Shown piece by piece: positions 40,945 through 50,361 of a stretch of 64,000 nt of DNA. The stretch is from contig NZ_JBPJAQ010000001.1 of the NCBI RefSeq assembly GCF_051172195.1, forward strand, positions 4,464,001 through 4,528,000. The letters are read 5' to 3'. How positions within the stretch are numbered: position 1 is the first letter of the stretch; each line of letters starts with the position of its first letter. The position numbers were made by a program, and so were the translations under genes. The notes below the pieces were generated by a model. The model was given only the letters and a program-made list of their open reading frames with translations, was not told the origin of the DNA and ran no database searches. Source of the stretch: Paludibaculum fermentans_A (GTDB lineage: Bacteria; Acidobacteriota; Terriglobia; Bryobacterales; Bryobacteraceae).

Positions 40945-43900
40945 CTAAACTCCGGCCAGCATGCGCTGGATCGAGGCCACCAGGTCGCTGGGATTGAATG
41001 GCTTCTGGATCATCGGCAGGGCACGCGCCGCCTGCGCTTCCTGCTCCTCGCCCATCGATTCCTGGTCCACGAAACCGGACATCAGCAGCACGGGGAAGTC
41101 TTGGCTCTGCTGCCGTACCCAGGCGGCCAGTTCGATCCCGCTGCGGCCTGGCATCACCACGTCTGTCAGCAGCAGGTCGATCGGCTCCGGTTGCTGCCGC
41201 CAGATCTTCTCCGCCTGATCTACATTGCCCGCTTCCATGACGGTGTAGCCCGCCTGCTCGAGAATCGTCCGAACCAGGAAGCGGACGTCCTTCTGGTCTT
41301 CCACCAGCAGAATCCGGCCCCCCATCACACCCGTGTGGGCAGTCGCGGGCGGCGCCGCCTCGAGAGTCGCCTTCTCCCCTGTCGGTGCCGCCACTGCGGG
41401 AAAGAGAATCTTGAACGTCGTACCCAACCCCGGAACCGACTGCACCACGATGTGCCCGCCGCTCTGGGTAACGACCCCGTATACCGTGGCCAGTCCCAGG
41501 CCCGTGCCTCGTCCCTGTTCCTTGGTCGAGAAGAAGGGCTCGAATAGCCGCCGCTGTGTCTCCTCGTCCATCCCTTCACCCGTGTCCGCCACGATCAGTT
41601 CGACAAAGGCGCCAGGCGGTACGTTCGGGTAGTTCTGGGACTGCGCTGCATTCACCTCTACGTTTCTCGTGGCAATCCGCAGGGCCCCACCCGCCGGCAT
41701 CGCATCGCGCGCATTCAGCGTCAGGTTCATCAGCACCTGCTGCGCCTGGCCCGCGTCACCTTCGATGCGGCACAGGTCCGTGCCCGGTTCAATCACCAGC
41801 ACCACGCTTTCGCCCATCAGGCGGCGCAGGATCGTCTCCAGTGAGGTCACGATTTCATTCAGGTCCAGGATCTCCATCCGCAGTTGCTGCGAACGGCTGA
41901 AGGCCAGCAATTGCTGGGTGAGCAGGGCCGCCTGTTGCCCGGCCCGCCGGATCTCCGACAACATTTGCATGCGCCGCGGATCCATGTGGCCGCCGCGTTC
42001 TAGCACCTCCGCATAACCGTTGATCACTGTGAGCAGATTGTTGAAATCGTGGGCGATGCCGCCGGCCAGCCGCCCCAGGCTCTCCAGCCGCTGCGCCTGG
42101 CGCAACTGCTCTTCCAGCCGGTGCCGGTCCGTGACATCCTGCGAGAACGACACAACCCCGATGGTCTCGCCCATGGCATCCCGCCGCGGCACTTTGTCGG
42201 TGAACAGCAACCGCACCTCGCCATTCGCCGCGTTTACCTTTTCCAGGATGCCCAGCTTGGGCGCACCTGTGCGCAGAACCTCCAGGTCGTCCTGGAAATA
42301 GCGGCCCGCGAACTGCGGGAACAGCTCCTCCAGGGTCCGGCCCTCCACCGCCTCCGGCGCCAGCCCCAGGTCCAGCGTCACCTGGCGGTTGATGCGCAGG
42401 CACCGGTTCTGCGTGTCCTTGATCCAGATCTGCGTGGGCGCCAGATTGAAGATCGTCTCGTAATCGTCCTTCTGCCGCCTCAGCTTCTCCTCAATGCCGC
42501 GCCGTTCCGCAATCTCCGCTTTGAGGATGTGATTCGCCTGGTCCAGTTCCGAGGTGCGCTCGACAATCCGCTGCTCCATCTCCTGATAGGCCACGCGCAT
42601 CGCCGCCGCATGGTCCGCCGCCCGGCCGCGGGCTGCCCTGATGCGGGCAAGCCAGACGCCCAGCAGGATCAGGCCCAGCACGGCCAGGCCCCGGAACAGC
42701 AGCGTCTCGTAGAAATGGGGCTTCAGTTCCACCGCCGTGATCGGCCCGCCGCCCACCCAATCGCTCTCGTTGCTCGCCACTTCCACGCGGAAGACATACC
42801 GGCCCGGTGGCAGATTGGTGTAGAACGCAGACCTCCGGTTGCCGGCCTCCACCCACTCACTGTCGAAGCCGTCCAGGCGATAGCGGAACCGCAGCCCCTC
42901 AGGAGCCCGCAGGCTCAGCGAATGGTACCGGAACTCCAGATCTCCGGCGCCGGGGGCCAACGTCACCTCCTGCCCCGGCAGGTAGCTGCGCTGCCCGGTC
43001 CAGATCTCTTCTACAACGGCCGGAGGAGGCGGGCTTTGGATTTGCAGGCGGCTGGGGTCTACCATCGCCACTCCGCGTACCGTGGGAATCCACAGGCGGC
43101 CATCCCGGCCGCGCCACCCCATGGGATGGCCGCCCCCGCCGCCGTTGCACTCGCTGCTGCGCAATCCATCGGCCAAGCCATACAGCCGGAACCGGACGCG
43201 TTTTTGCGGATGCCCCGCGGCCTCCAATAACTCCTGGCGGGACGCCCTCAGCACGCCGCGATCACTCGTCATCCAGAGTTGGCCCTGGGCGTCTTCGAGG
43301 ACCTGATAAAGCACCTCGACCGGCATCCCATTCGCGCCGTCGATCTTCTGCCAAACCCCGTTGAGCTGAATCCGCAGGCCCTGCCCGTTCGTAGTGGCCC
43401 ACAACACGCCGGCGCTGTCTTCATACAAGGCATGCGATTTCGGCAGCCGGGCGCCAGTTGCATCCCGTTGGAACTCCAGCCGAGAGCCGGTCAGCCGCGC
43501 GATTCCGTCCGAGCCCGCGGTCCAGACACTGCCATCGCGCCTCACCAGCAGGTCGCTATGATGCAGATCCGACCCATCCGCCACCGGCGCCACCGGGTTG
43601 CTCCAAACCCCGTTCCGGCGCACCCGCAGCCCCGCATTGGTGGTCAGCCACAACGCACCATTGCCATCTTCCGCCATGGCCAGGACGTCCGCCTGGTCGG
43701 CCTCAGCGTCCATAGGGATCCGCAGGAACCGGCCATTGCGCCACGTCCATAGACCCTTGTGATTGAACCCTGCCAGCGGCGTGCCGTCCCTCTGCTCCCC
43801 AATCGAGAGCGCCACGTCCGACGGCATCCCGCTTGCGGCTCCGAAGGGCGTCACCACGCCGTCCGTCAGCCGGCTGAGCCCGCCGCCGTTGGTCGCCGCC

Positions 43901-44967
43901 CAGATTTCACCGCTCCGCATCTCGCGAATCGAGAAGACGAAATCACTGGCCAGCCCCTCTTCCCTCGACCAGTTCACAAAACGGCCGTCCTTCAGCCGGT
44001 CCAGCCCTCCGCCAAATAAACCCACCCAGAGGCTGCCTTCCCGATCCTCCAGCAACTGCCGGATGTAGTTGTCGCCCAGGCCATTCGCGGTGGTGAACGA
44101 CTCGAATCGCCCCGCGAAGTAGCGGTTCAGCGCGTTGCCCGTGCCCACCCAGAGATTCCCGTCGCGGTCTTCCACAATGCTCCGGACGACAGTGCCTTTC
44201 AGGCCTTGCGGTGCGCCGAAGTACTCCAGCCGGCCGCCCGTCCAACGCGCCAGGCCCTTGCCGCCGGTCCCAATCCAAAGCTGCCCGCGCCGGTCTTCCA
44301 GAAATGCATTGATCAGCACCGGTCCCAGTTCTGTCGCGAATTCAGGCCGTATCACCCGGCCATTCACAATGTGCGAGACGCCCTTGTCCGTGCCGATCCA
44401 GGCTCCGTCAGCCCGTCCCAGCACCGCGCGAACCGTATTGTCCGCCACTCCCTCGGCTTTCGCGAAGACCCGTGCCTTGCCGTCCTTCAGCGCCGTGACG
44501 CCCGCCCCAAATGAACCTATCCACAAGGTGCCGTCCGGACCCATCGACAGCGATCGGACAGAATCGCTGGCGAGCCCCTCATTCTTTCCGAAATGATGCA
44601 GTTCGCTATTCCGCCAGGAAGTGACCCCGCCCTCCGATTGCCCGATCCACAGAGTCCCGTCTTTCCCTACGGCCAGGTCCGAAATGTTGTTGTGCTTGAG
44701 GGCCGGAGTGTCGGCGGTTCGAAACGTACGAAAACGTACTCCATCAAACCGCACAATACCGTCGCGCGTGCCCAGCCAGAGGTAGCCGTCCGGCGTTTGG
44801 GCCAGCGCCTGCACTGTGCCTTGCCTGAGCCCTTCCTTGACGTGCCAGTGCTCCAATACATACTGGCTGATACTCTTGGCAGGCGTCAGGGCCCAACTCC
44901 TGTCGATTGTGCATACTACGCCAATCGCCAGGCCGAGTTTGATAGCGGAAAACAAGCGCAGTTTCAC
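40945..44967 (-). CDS. Hybrid sensor histidine kinase with two-component propeller
   Basis: About 1340 residues from the chosen start. A signal/anchor sequence is followed by a large periplasmic two-bladed propeller of about a dozen Reg_prop repeats (DGTLWIG, DGNLWVG, EGSLWVG pattern) and a Y_Y_Y domain. Then come one membrane helix (about residue 755-776), a coiled coil, a PAS domain, a HisKA box GGIAHDFNNLLT (His973), a HATPase with GTGLGLATVYGVV, and a receiver with Asp1269 in LLTDVVMPG. There is no DNA-binding domain. The frame is open to a GTG at 45141, but GTG 44967 starts at the signal sequence and leaves room for a promoter before the divergent RND gene. Ligand unknown. Confidence 0.88.
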   Translation of the reverse strand: MKLRLFSAIKLGLAIGVVCTIDRSWALTPAKSISQYVLEHWHVKEGLRQGTVQALAQTPDGYLWLGTRDGIVRFDGVRFRTFRTADTPALKHNNISDLAVGKDGTLWIGQSEGGVTSWRNSELHHFGKNEGLASDSVRSLSMGPDGTLWIGSFGAGVTALKDGKARVFAKAEGVADNTVRAVLGRADGAWIGTDKGVSHIVNGRVIRPEFATELGPVLINAFLEDRRGQLWIGTGGKGLARWTGGRLEYFGAPQGLKGTVVRSIVEDRDGNLWVGTGNALNRYFAGRFESFTTANGLGDNYIRQLLEDREGSLWVGLFGGGLDRLKDGRFVNWSREEGLASDFVFSIREMRSGEIWAATNGGGLSRLTDGVVTPFGAASGMPSDVALSIGEQRDGTPLAGFNHKGLWTWRNGRFLRIPMDAEADQADVLAMAEDGNGALWLTTNAGLRVRRNGVWSNPVAPVADGSDLHHSDLLVRRDGSVWTAGSDGIARLTGSRLEFQRDATGARLPKSHALYEDSAGVLWATTNGQGLRIQLNGVWQKIDGANGMPVEVLYQVLEDAQGQLWMTSDRGVLRASRQELLEAAGHPQKRVRFRLYGLADGLRSSECNGGGGGHPMGWRGRDGRLWIPTVRGVAMVDPSRLQIQSPPPPAVVEEIWTGQRSYLPGQEVTLAPGAGDLEFRYHSLSLRAPEGLRFRYRLDGFDSEWVEAGNRRSAFYTNLPPGRYVFRVEVASNESDWVGGGPITAVELKPHFYETLLFRGLAVLGLILLGVWLARIRAARGRAADHAAAMRVAYQEMEQRIVERTSELDQANHILKAEIAERRGIEEKLRRQKDDYETIFNLAPTQIWIKDTQNRCLRINRQVTLDLGLAPEAVEGRTLEELFPQFAGRYFQDDLEVLRTGAPKLGILEKVNAANGEVRLLFTDKVPRRDAMGETIGVVSFSQDVTDRHRLEEQLRQAQRLESLGRLAGGIAHDFNNLLTVINGYAEVLERGGHMDPRRMQMLSEIRRAGQQAALLTQQLLAFSRSQQLRMEILDLNEIVTSLETILRRLMGESVVLVIEPGTDLCRIEGDAGQAQQVLMNLTLNARDAMPAGGALRIATRNVEVNAAQSQNYPNVPPGAFVELIVADTGEGMDEETQRRLFEPFFSTKEQGRGTGLGLATVYGVVTQSGGHIVVQSVPGLGTTFKILFPAVAAPTGEKATLEAAPPATAHTGVMGGRILLVEDQKDVRFLVRTILEQAGYTVMEAGNVDQAEKIWRQQPEPIDLLLTDVVMPGRSGIELAAWVRQQSQDFPVLLMSGFVDQESMGEEQEAQAARALPMIQKPFNPSDLVASIQRMLAGV

Positions 44968-45148
44968 CGGCTTTGAACTCGCAACTCCCTTATGCCATTT
45001 CCATCGGCGGAACGTGGACTGTACGACATAGGGGCCCGTCTGCCCGTCCTCACCATACACGATTCGCTGCTGAGATGGCAGGTTTGCTCGTTCCGGGGTA
45101 ACTTCGGATACCCTGGGAACACCATTTACTTCCAGGAGCACTGTCTTC

Positions 45149-48100
45149 GTGCGGTTAAGTGAAATTTGCGTTCAGCGGCCCGTCTTCGCCTTCATGCTCA
45201 TCATGTTCCTGGTGGTCATGGGCTTCTTCAGCTTCGTGGATCTCGGCGTTGATTTGTTTCCACGTACCGATCCCGCCACGGTCTATGTGAATTTCCGGTT
45301 GCCCGGCGCAAGTCCGGAAGAAGTCGTTTCCCAGGTGGTCATGCCTCTCGAAGAGGCGGTTTCCTCCGTCAGCGGAATCGATGAACTGCGCGCCGTGGTG
45401 AGCGAAGGTGGCGGCTTCGTTATTGTCACCTTCACCCTCGAGAAGGACATCAACGAAGCTGTCGACGACGTTCGCGAGAAAGTCTCTTCCGCCGTCCGCC
45501 AGATGCCGCAGAATGTCCTGCCGCCCGTCGTGCGCAAAGCCGACCCGGATTCCGATCCCGTGGTCACCATCGCCTTGAGTGGCGATGTCAGCCTGCGCGA
45601 ACTCACGGAAGTGGCCGACAAAATCGTGCGCCGCGACATCGAGACCGTGGATGGCGTCGCTTCGGCCGACATCTACGGCGGCCGCAACCGCCAGATCAAC
45701 ATGATGCTCGACCTCAACAAGCTGAATGGCTACAACCTGACAGCCCAGGAGGTGGAGCGCGCCATCCAGACGGAAAACGTCGAATCCCCCGGCGGCCGCA
45801 TCGTCCGCGGGCCCAGCGAACTGGGCGTCCGCACCATGGGCCGCGTCGAGACCGTCGAGCAGTTCAATAACATCATCATCAAGAATGCCAACGGCGTGCC
45901 CATCCGGCTGAAGGATGTCGGCTACGCCGAAGACGGCATGGCCGAAAAGCGGACGTTCGCCTACTACCAGGGCAAACCCGCCGTCCTCATCGATATCAAG
46001 CGGCAGACCGGCACCAACACCGTGAAGGTGGTGGACGCCGCGCTGGAACGCATCGGCCAGCTCGGCAAACGCCTGCCGCCCGGCCTGAAACTCAGCGTCA
46101 TCAAGGAAACCGCTACTTACATTAAGAAGTCCGTCGAGAGCCTGGAAGAGCACCTGGTCCTCGGCAGCCTGCTGGCCTCGTTCATCATCTGGCTGTTCAT
46201 CCGCGACTGGCGCACCGTACTCATCAGCTCCATCGCCATCCCGACCTCCATCATCACCACCTTTACCGTGATGCGGTATCTCGACTACACCCTGAACTCG
46301 ATGACACTACTGGCTTTAACACTAGCCGTAGGTATCGTTATCGACGACGCGATCATCGTTCTCGAGAACATCTACCGCTACATGGAGGCCGATCCCGACA
46401 TCGATCCGAAACGTGCCGCGGTGGATGCCACCAAGGAGATCTCGATGGCCGTGGTGGCCACCACCATTTCCCTGGTCATCATCTTCGTGCCCATCGCCTT
46501 CGTAACGGGCTACGCCAAGCGCTACCTCAACCAGTTCGGCTGGACCATGTCGGTTTCGATCCTGGTGTCGATGTTGGTCGCCTTCACCCTCACGCCCACG
46601 CTCAGCGCCCGCATCCTGAAGATTAAGAAACACAAAAAGTCCGGCGAGCCCCACCACGGCCACCAGTCCACTGTCCTGGAGCGCGGTTATGTCCGCCTGC
46701 TGGACTGGTCACTCGGCCACCGCTGGGCAATCGTCCTACTCTGCGTCATCACCTTCAGCTCAACCTTTGTCCTGAACCGCTATATTGGCCGCGACTGGAT
46801 GCCGCAGGAAGACCAGAGCGAACTCGGCCTGCAGATGGAACTGCCCGAAGGCTCGTCTCTCGAAGCCACGGAACGCCTGGCCATGGAAGTCACGCGCAAG
46901 GTAGAAAAGGTGCCGGGCGTCATGACCGTGGTGCCCTCCAGCGCCGGCTTCATCGACCGCGTCACCATGGCCCGCTTCACCATCCTGCTGGTGCCGCCCG
47001 GCCAGCGCGGCCCCCTCAACGAGACCGCCCAGGCCATCCGCGCCATCATGAAGGATTACGCTTACGCCCGTCCGGCGGTGAGTTTCCCCAACGTGCTGGG
47101 CGGCCGCGATACGTTCTCACCCATCCGCGCCACCCTGCTGGGCGCCGACTTCGCCAAATTGGCGCCCATTGCGCGCGGCATGCTCACTGAGCTGTTGAAA
47201 CAGCCGGAGTTGGCCGATATGCGCGCCAACCTGAACTTCAATAATCCGGAACTGCAGGTGCAGATCGACCGCCAACTCGCCAGCGACCTGGGCGTCCGCG
47301 TCTCCGACGTAGCCACCGCCGTTCGCCTGCTGATGTCCGGTGAAGACGAGATCTCCACTTACAAGGAGTTGGGCGAACAATACCTGGTCACCGTGCGCCT
47401 GATGCCCGGCCAGCGCGACGATCCCGAGGTTCTCAGCCGCCTGCTGGTGCCCTCCGCCCGCCTGGGCCTGATCCGTCTCGACTCCATCGCCAAGCTGGAA
47501 CGCGGCCTTGGCCCGAGCCGCATCGACCGTGTGGCCCGCCAGTACGGTATCGGTTTCTACGGCAACCCTGCTCCGGGCGTGACGCTCGATGCCGCTGCCA
47601 ACGCCGTGAACCGCGTAGTCGATCAGGTTGACCTGCCGGTCGGCTACCGCCTGATTTTTGCCGGGCAGGTGAAGATTCTGGAAGAGACTACCATCAATAT
47701 GATCCTGGCCATTGGCTTGGCTTCGATCTTCATGTACATGGTGCTGGCGGCTCAGTTCGAGAGCCTGATCCATCCGTTCATCATCCTGCTGACTCTCCCG
47801 CTTTCGATTCCATTCGCCCTGCTCAGCCTGATTGCGACGGGCCGTTCCCTGAATCTTTTCAGTGCGTTGGGCATCCTCCTCCTGCTGGGCATCGTGAAGA
47901 AGAACGGTATTCTTCAAATCGACTGTATGAACCGGCTGCTGCGGGAGGGCATGCCCTTGAAAGAGGCCATCCTGGAAGCCAATCGCATCCGTTTGCGGCC
48001 CATTCTGATGACCACGTTTTCGATCATTGCCGGCCTGATTCCTACTGCAATTGCCGTAGGAACCGGTGCGGCCACCCGCTCGGCCATCGCCGTGACAATC

Positions 48101-48235
48101 ATCGGCGGCCAGACTCTGTGCCTGATGCTGACGCTGCTGGTGGTGCCCGTAGGCTATTCGTTTGTTGAAGGTGCGCGGCTTCGCTGGGCCCGGCGGCATA
48201 GCGAGCCGGTTCATGTGCCGGTCGCTGGCGATTGA
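45149..48235 (+). CDS. RND efflux transporter permease, HAE1-like
   Basis: A 1028-residue resistance-nodulation-division pump of the AcrB/MexB type, exporting drugs or other small molecules with proton antiport. The N-terminus LSEICVQRPVFAFMLIM, the TM4 motif GIVIDDAIIVLEN with the paired aspartates of the proton relay, two large periplasmic loops and the duplicated 6-TM halves are present. Start GTG at 45149 follows AGGAG at 45133-45137. The membrane-fusion and outer-membrane partners are not in this window, so they are encoded elsewhere or shared. It is divergent from the hybrid sensor kinase. Confidence 0.93.
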   Translation: MRLSEICVQRPVFAFMLIMFLVVMGFFSFVDLGVDLFPRTDPATVYVNFRLPGASPEEVVSQVVMPLEEAVSSVSGIDELRAVVSEGGGFVIVTFTLEKDINEAVDDVREKVSSAVRQMPQNVLPPVVRKADPDSDPVVTIALSGDVSLRELTEVADKIVRRDIETVDGVASADIYGGRNRQINMMLDLNKLNGYNLTAQEVERAIQTENVESPGGRIVRGPSELGVRTMGRVETVEQFNNIIIKNANGVPIRLKDVGYAEDGMAEKRTFAYYQGKPAVLIDIKRQTGTNTVKVVDAALERIGQLGKRLPPGLKLSVIKETATYIKKSVESLEEHLVLGSLLASFIIWLFIRDWRTVLISSIAIPTSIITTFTVMRYLDYTLNSMTLLALTLAVGIVIDDAIIVLENIYRYMEADPDIDPKRAAVDATKEISMAVVATTISLVIIFVPIAFVTGYAKRYLNQFGWTMSVSILVSMLVAFTLTPTLSARILKIKKHKKSGEPHHGHQSTVLERGYVRLLDWSLGHRWAIVLLCVITFSSTFVLNRYIGRDWMPQEDQSELGLQMELPEGSSLEATERLAMEVTRKVEKVPGVMTVVPSSAGFIDRVTMARFTILLVPPGQRGPLNETAQAIRAIMKDYAYARPAVSFPNVLGGRDTFSPIRATLLGADFAKLAPIARGMLTELLKQPELADMRANLNFNNPELQVQIDRQLASDLGVRVSDVATAVRLLMSGEDEISTYKELGEQYLVTVRLMPGQRDDPEVLSRLLVPSARLGLIRLDSIAKLERGLGPSRIDRVARQYGIGFYGNPAPGVTLDAAANAVNRVVDQVDLPVGYRLIFAGQVKILEETTINMILAIGLASIFMYMVLAAQFESLIHPFIILLTLPLSIPFALLSLIATGRSLNLFSALGILLLLGIVKKNGILQIDCMNRLLREGMPLKEAILEANRIRLRPILMTTFSIIAGLIPTAIAVGTGAATRSAIAVTIIGGQTLCLMLTLLVVPVGYSFVEGARLRWARRHSEPVHVPVAGD

Positions 48236-48298
48236 TGGAACCTATAGGAGTATCTAGGGATTGCTATTCCGGTAGCACCCATGATTAGCTGAAAGTAG

Positions 48299-48502
48299 AT
48301 GAAAAAACCAAGTACCCGCGCGAAGTCTCCTGCCACCCCCCGGCAACCTGTGCGGGCCAAGGGAGCCAAGAAAGGCGCCCGCTGCGTTGTCTGCGGCGCC
48401 GATGTCGCTCCGTTCTCCACCGAAGAATTGTGTTGGGTCTGTCGACGCCTTAAAATCAGCGCCTGGCGTGATGTGGAAGGTCAAACCGCAATTCAGGAAT
48501 AG
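48299..48502 (+). CDS. Small zinc-ribbon-like protein
   Basis: A 67-residue protein with a basic, Lys/Arg/Pro-rich N-terminal half and a CxxC...CxxC pair (RCVVCGADV and LCWVCRRL) 16 residues apart that could bind zinc. The ATG at 48299 has a weak GAAAG upstream. Nothing more can be assigned. Its TAG stop is followed in the same frame by the next membrane-protein gene, which has no ATG or GTG before its first residue. Confidence 0.55.
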   Translation: MKKPSTRAKSPATPRQPVRAKGAKKGARCVVCGADVAPFSTEELCWVCRRLKISAWRDVEGQTAIQE

Positions 48503-48538
48503 CCCATCACCCAAGTTCGCAGCCGCGATCCCCTCTGG

Positions 48539-49315
48539 TTGTGGCCAAACCTGCTGAGTTTGGATGCCCCTCTTGTAGCCGTGGTCTGGCTAGCCTTTGT
48601 CTGCCGCTGCTACGCTCTGCCGCTTCGGCCCGTCGCCCATATCGCGCTCTTCCTCACCGTTTGGGCGATCTACCTGGGTGACCGTCTGCTGGATGTCCGG
48701 CGGCCCGCCACCTCCACTGAATCGCCCCGCCACCGCTTCTACCGCCGGCATCGCAGTTTCGCCCTCGTACTGCTGGTGCTCGTGCTGGTTTTTGATTCCG
48801 CCCTTTGTTTGTATGAGATCCGGCCGGCCGTGCGGCAAGCGGGGTGGCTGGCCCTGGCGGGCGTACTGTCTTATCTCGCCGTCGTCCACCTGTTCCACCT
48901 CCAGGCGCTGTTTCCCAAACAGGTTGTGGCCGCGGTACTGTTTGCGGCGGGTACGTTTGTGGCGCCCTGGGCGTTGAGCGGCGATGCCCGCATCCTATTC
49001 ATTCCCTGGTTGTTCTTCATGCTGCTGTGCCTCGGCAACCTGGTCGCGATCGAGGGTTGGGAATGGCGCGATCTGCATGCCGGCCAGCCGCCCCAGGCCA
49101 TGACTCGGGCACTGCAGGAACGGCTCAGGTTGTGGATTCCGGCTGTGGGCCTGGCGGCGCTCGCCTTTGCCCGGGAACCGTATTTTCAAGCAGTTGCGGC
49201 CAGTGCGGCGGGCATCACGGTCATCTCCGTGTACGAACACCGGATCGGCCTCAACCTGCGCCGCGTCCTGGTGGATGCCGCGCTGCTTACACCCATTGTT
49301 TTCTATTGGTTATGA
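48539..49315 (+). CDS. Polytopic membrane protein, unknown, UbiA-like topology
   Basis: A 258-residue protein with about eight membrane helices. I do not recognise the family. The segment YLGDRLLDVRRP followed by RHRFYRRHR resembles acidic and basic loop residues in UbiA-type prenyltransferases, but the DxxxD signatures are not complete. The start is probably TTG at 48539, since no ATG or GTG occurs between the upstream stop at 48502 and that codon; GTG at 48581 is a shorter option. It overlaps the methyltransferase that follows (ATGA). Confidence 0.6.
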   Translation: MWPNLLSLDAPLVAVVWLAFVCRCYALPLRPVAHIALFLTVWAIYLGDRLLDVRRPATSTESPRHRFYRRHRSFALVLLVLVLVFDSALCLYEIRPAVRQAGWLALAGVLSYLAVVHLFHLQALFPKQVVAAVLFAAGTFVAPWALSGDARILFIPWLFFMLLCLGNLVAIEGWEWRDLHAGQPPQAMTRALQERLRLWIPAVGLAALAFAREPYFQAVAASAAGITVISVYEHRIGLNLRRVLVDAALLTPIVFYWL

Positions 49316-49953
49316 ATGCAGACCGCATTGCCTCCCTGTACCGTTGGATCGAGTACTGCGCGTTCGGTCAAGCACTGGAGCGGCGGCGATTCGCATTCCT
49401 CCCGTTGGTCCGGGATGCCCGTAAAGTATTGATTGCAGGAGAAGGCGACGGACGCTTCCTGTCGCGGTTGGTCGAGCAGAATCCCGGCGTGAAGGTCGAC
49501 GTGCTCGAATCCAGCGCCGAGATGATCCGGTTGGCCAGGCAGAGGCTGCCTCCAAACGCCCAGGTCACCTTCCACCAGGGAGACGCGCTGCAACCACCAC
49601 AGGGCGGACCGTATGACCTGGTGGTGACTCACTTCTTCCTGGATTGCCTGTCCGATGAAGAGACCGTCCGCTTCATTCAGGGCGTTAAACAACACTTGTC
49701 GTTTAGCGCAGTTTGGCTCGTCAGCGATTTCCAACAAGTGTCGTTTTGGCCGGCGAACTGGCACTCCTGGCTCTGGCTCCGCGTCATGTACGGTTTCTTT
49801 CGCGTCTTTACCGGCCTGCGGACCGCAAAACTGCCGCAAATCGACCGGGCCCTGCACGCTGCCGGTTTCGAACTACAGGCCAGGGAGGAAGAGCGGTTCG
49901 GATTGATCGTCTCCCAACTCTGGCGCCTCGAGCGAAAGGGTTCGCAGTTGTAA
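49312..49953 (+). CDS. Class I SAM-dependent methyltransferase
   Basis: A 213-residue Rossmann-fold methyltransferase. The SAM-binding motif I is VLIAGEGDGRFLSRLV near residue 40; the acidic end of strand 2 is VDVLESSAEM, and a D is at FHQGDALQPP. LVVTHFFLDCL lies at motif IV. The C-terminus may be amphipathic (YGFFRVFTGLR), suggesting membrane association. ATG at 49312 overlaps the stop of the upstream membrane protein. The pair could modify a membrane lipid or quinone, but this is inference. Confidence 0.8.
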   Translation: MNADRIASLYRWIEYCAFGQALERRRFAFLPLVRDARKVLIAGEGDGRFLSRLVEQNPGVKVDVLESSAEMIRLARQRLPPNAQVTFHQGDALQPPQGGPYDLVVTHFFLDCLSDEETVRFIQGVKQHLSFSAVWLVSDFQQVSFWPANWHSWLWLRVMYGFFRVFTGLRTAKLPQIDRALHAAGFELQAREEERFGLIVSQLWRLERKGSQL

Positions 49954-50019
49954 CGCGCCTTATACCTTGATCTTCGACCTATCGCGCCCTAAGCTGAATG
50001 GTAGAAGCTTGAGGTATTC

Positions 50020-50361
50020 ATGCCCCCGTCCAGATTCCCCATTCCGCAAGGCACGCTCGACATGCTGATTCTCCAGATTCTCTCCCTGGAGCCGGCGCAC
50101 GGCTACGGCATCGCGCAGCGTCTGGAGCAGATTTCCCGCTCGGTCGTCCAGGTGAACCAGGGCTCGCTGTATCCTGCGCTGCACCGGTTGGAGCAGAAGG
50201 GCTGGCTGCAGGCGGAATGGAAGCAGTCGGAGACGGGCCGCGAGGCCAAGTTCTACTCACTGACTCCTGCCGGACTCGCCCAACTGGCGGTCGAGCGGGA
50301 TAGCTGGGCGAAGCTGTCCGGCGCAGTCCAGTTGATCTTCGACGAGGGGGCTGCGCAATGA
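50020..50361 (+). CDS. PadR family transcriptional regulator
   Basis: A 113-residue winged-helix repressor. GTLDMLILQILSLEPAHGYGI is the standard PadR start, NQGSLYPALHRLEQKGWL is the recognition helix and wing, and YSLTPAGLAQL closes the domain. In Acidobacteria such genes precede ADOP permeases, as here, with an ATGA overlap (50358). It probably represses the permease operon. Confidence 0.92.
   Translation: MPPSRFPIPQGTLDMLILQILSLEPAHGYGIAQRLEQISRSVVQVNQGSLYPALHRLEQKGWLQAEWKQSETGREAKFYSLTPAGLAQLAVERDSWAKLSGAVQLIFDEGAAQ

Noticed and set aside
42049..43230. 393-codon + strand frame antisense to the hybrid kinase
   Set aside because: Covers HisKA and propeller codons on the other strand; composition is typical of a shadow.
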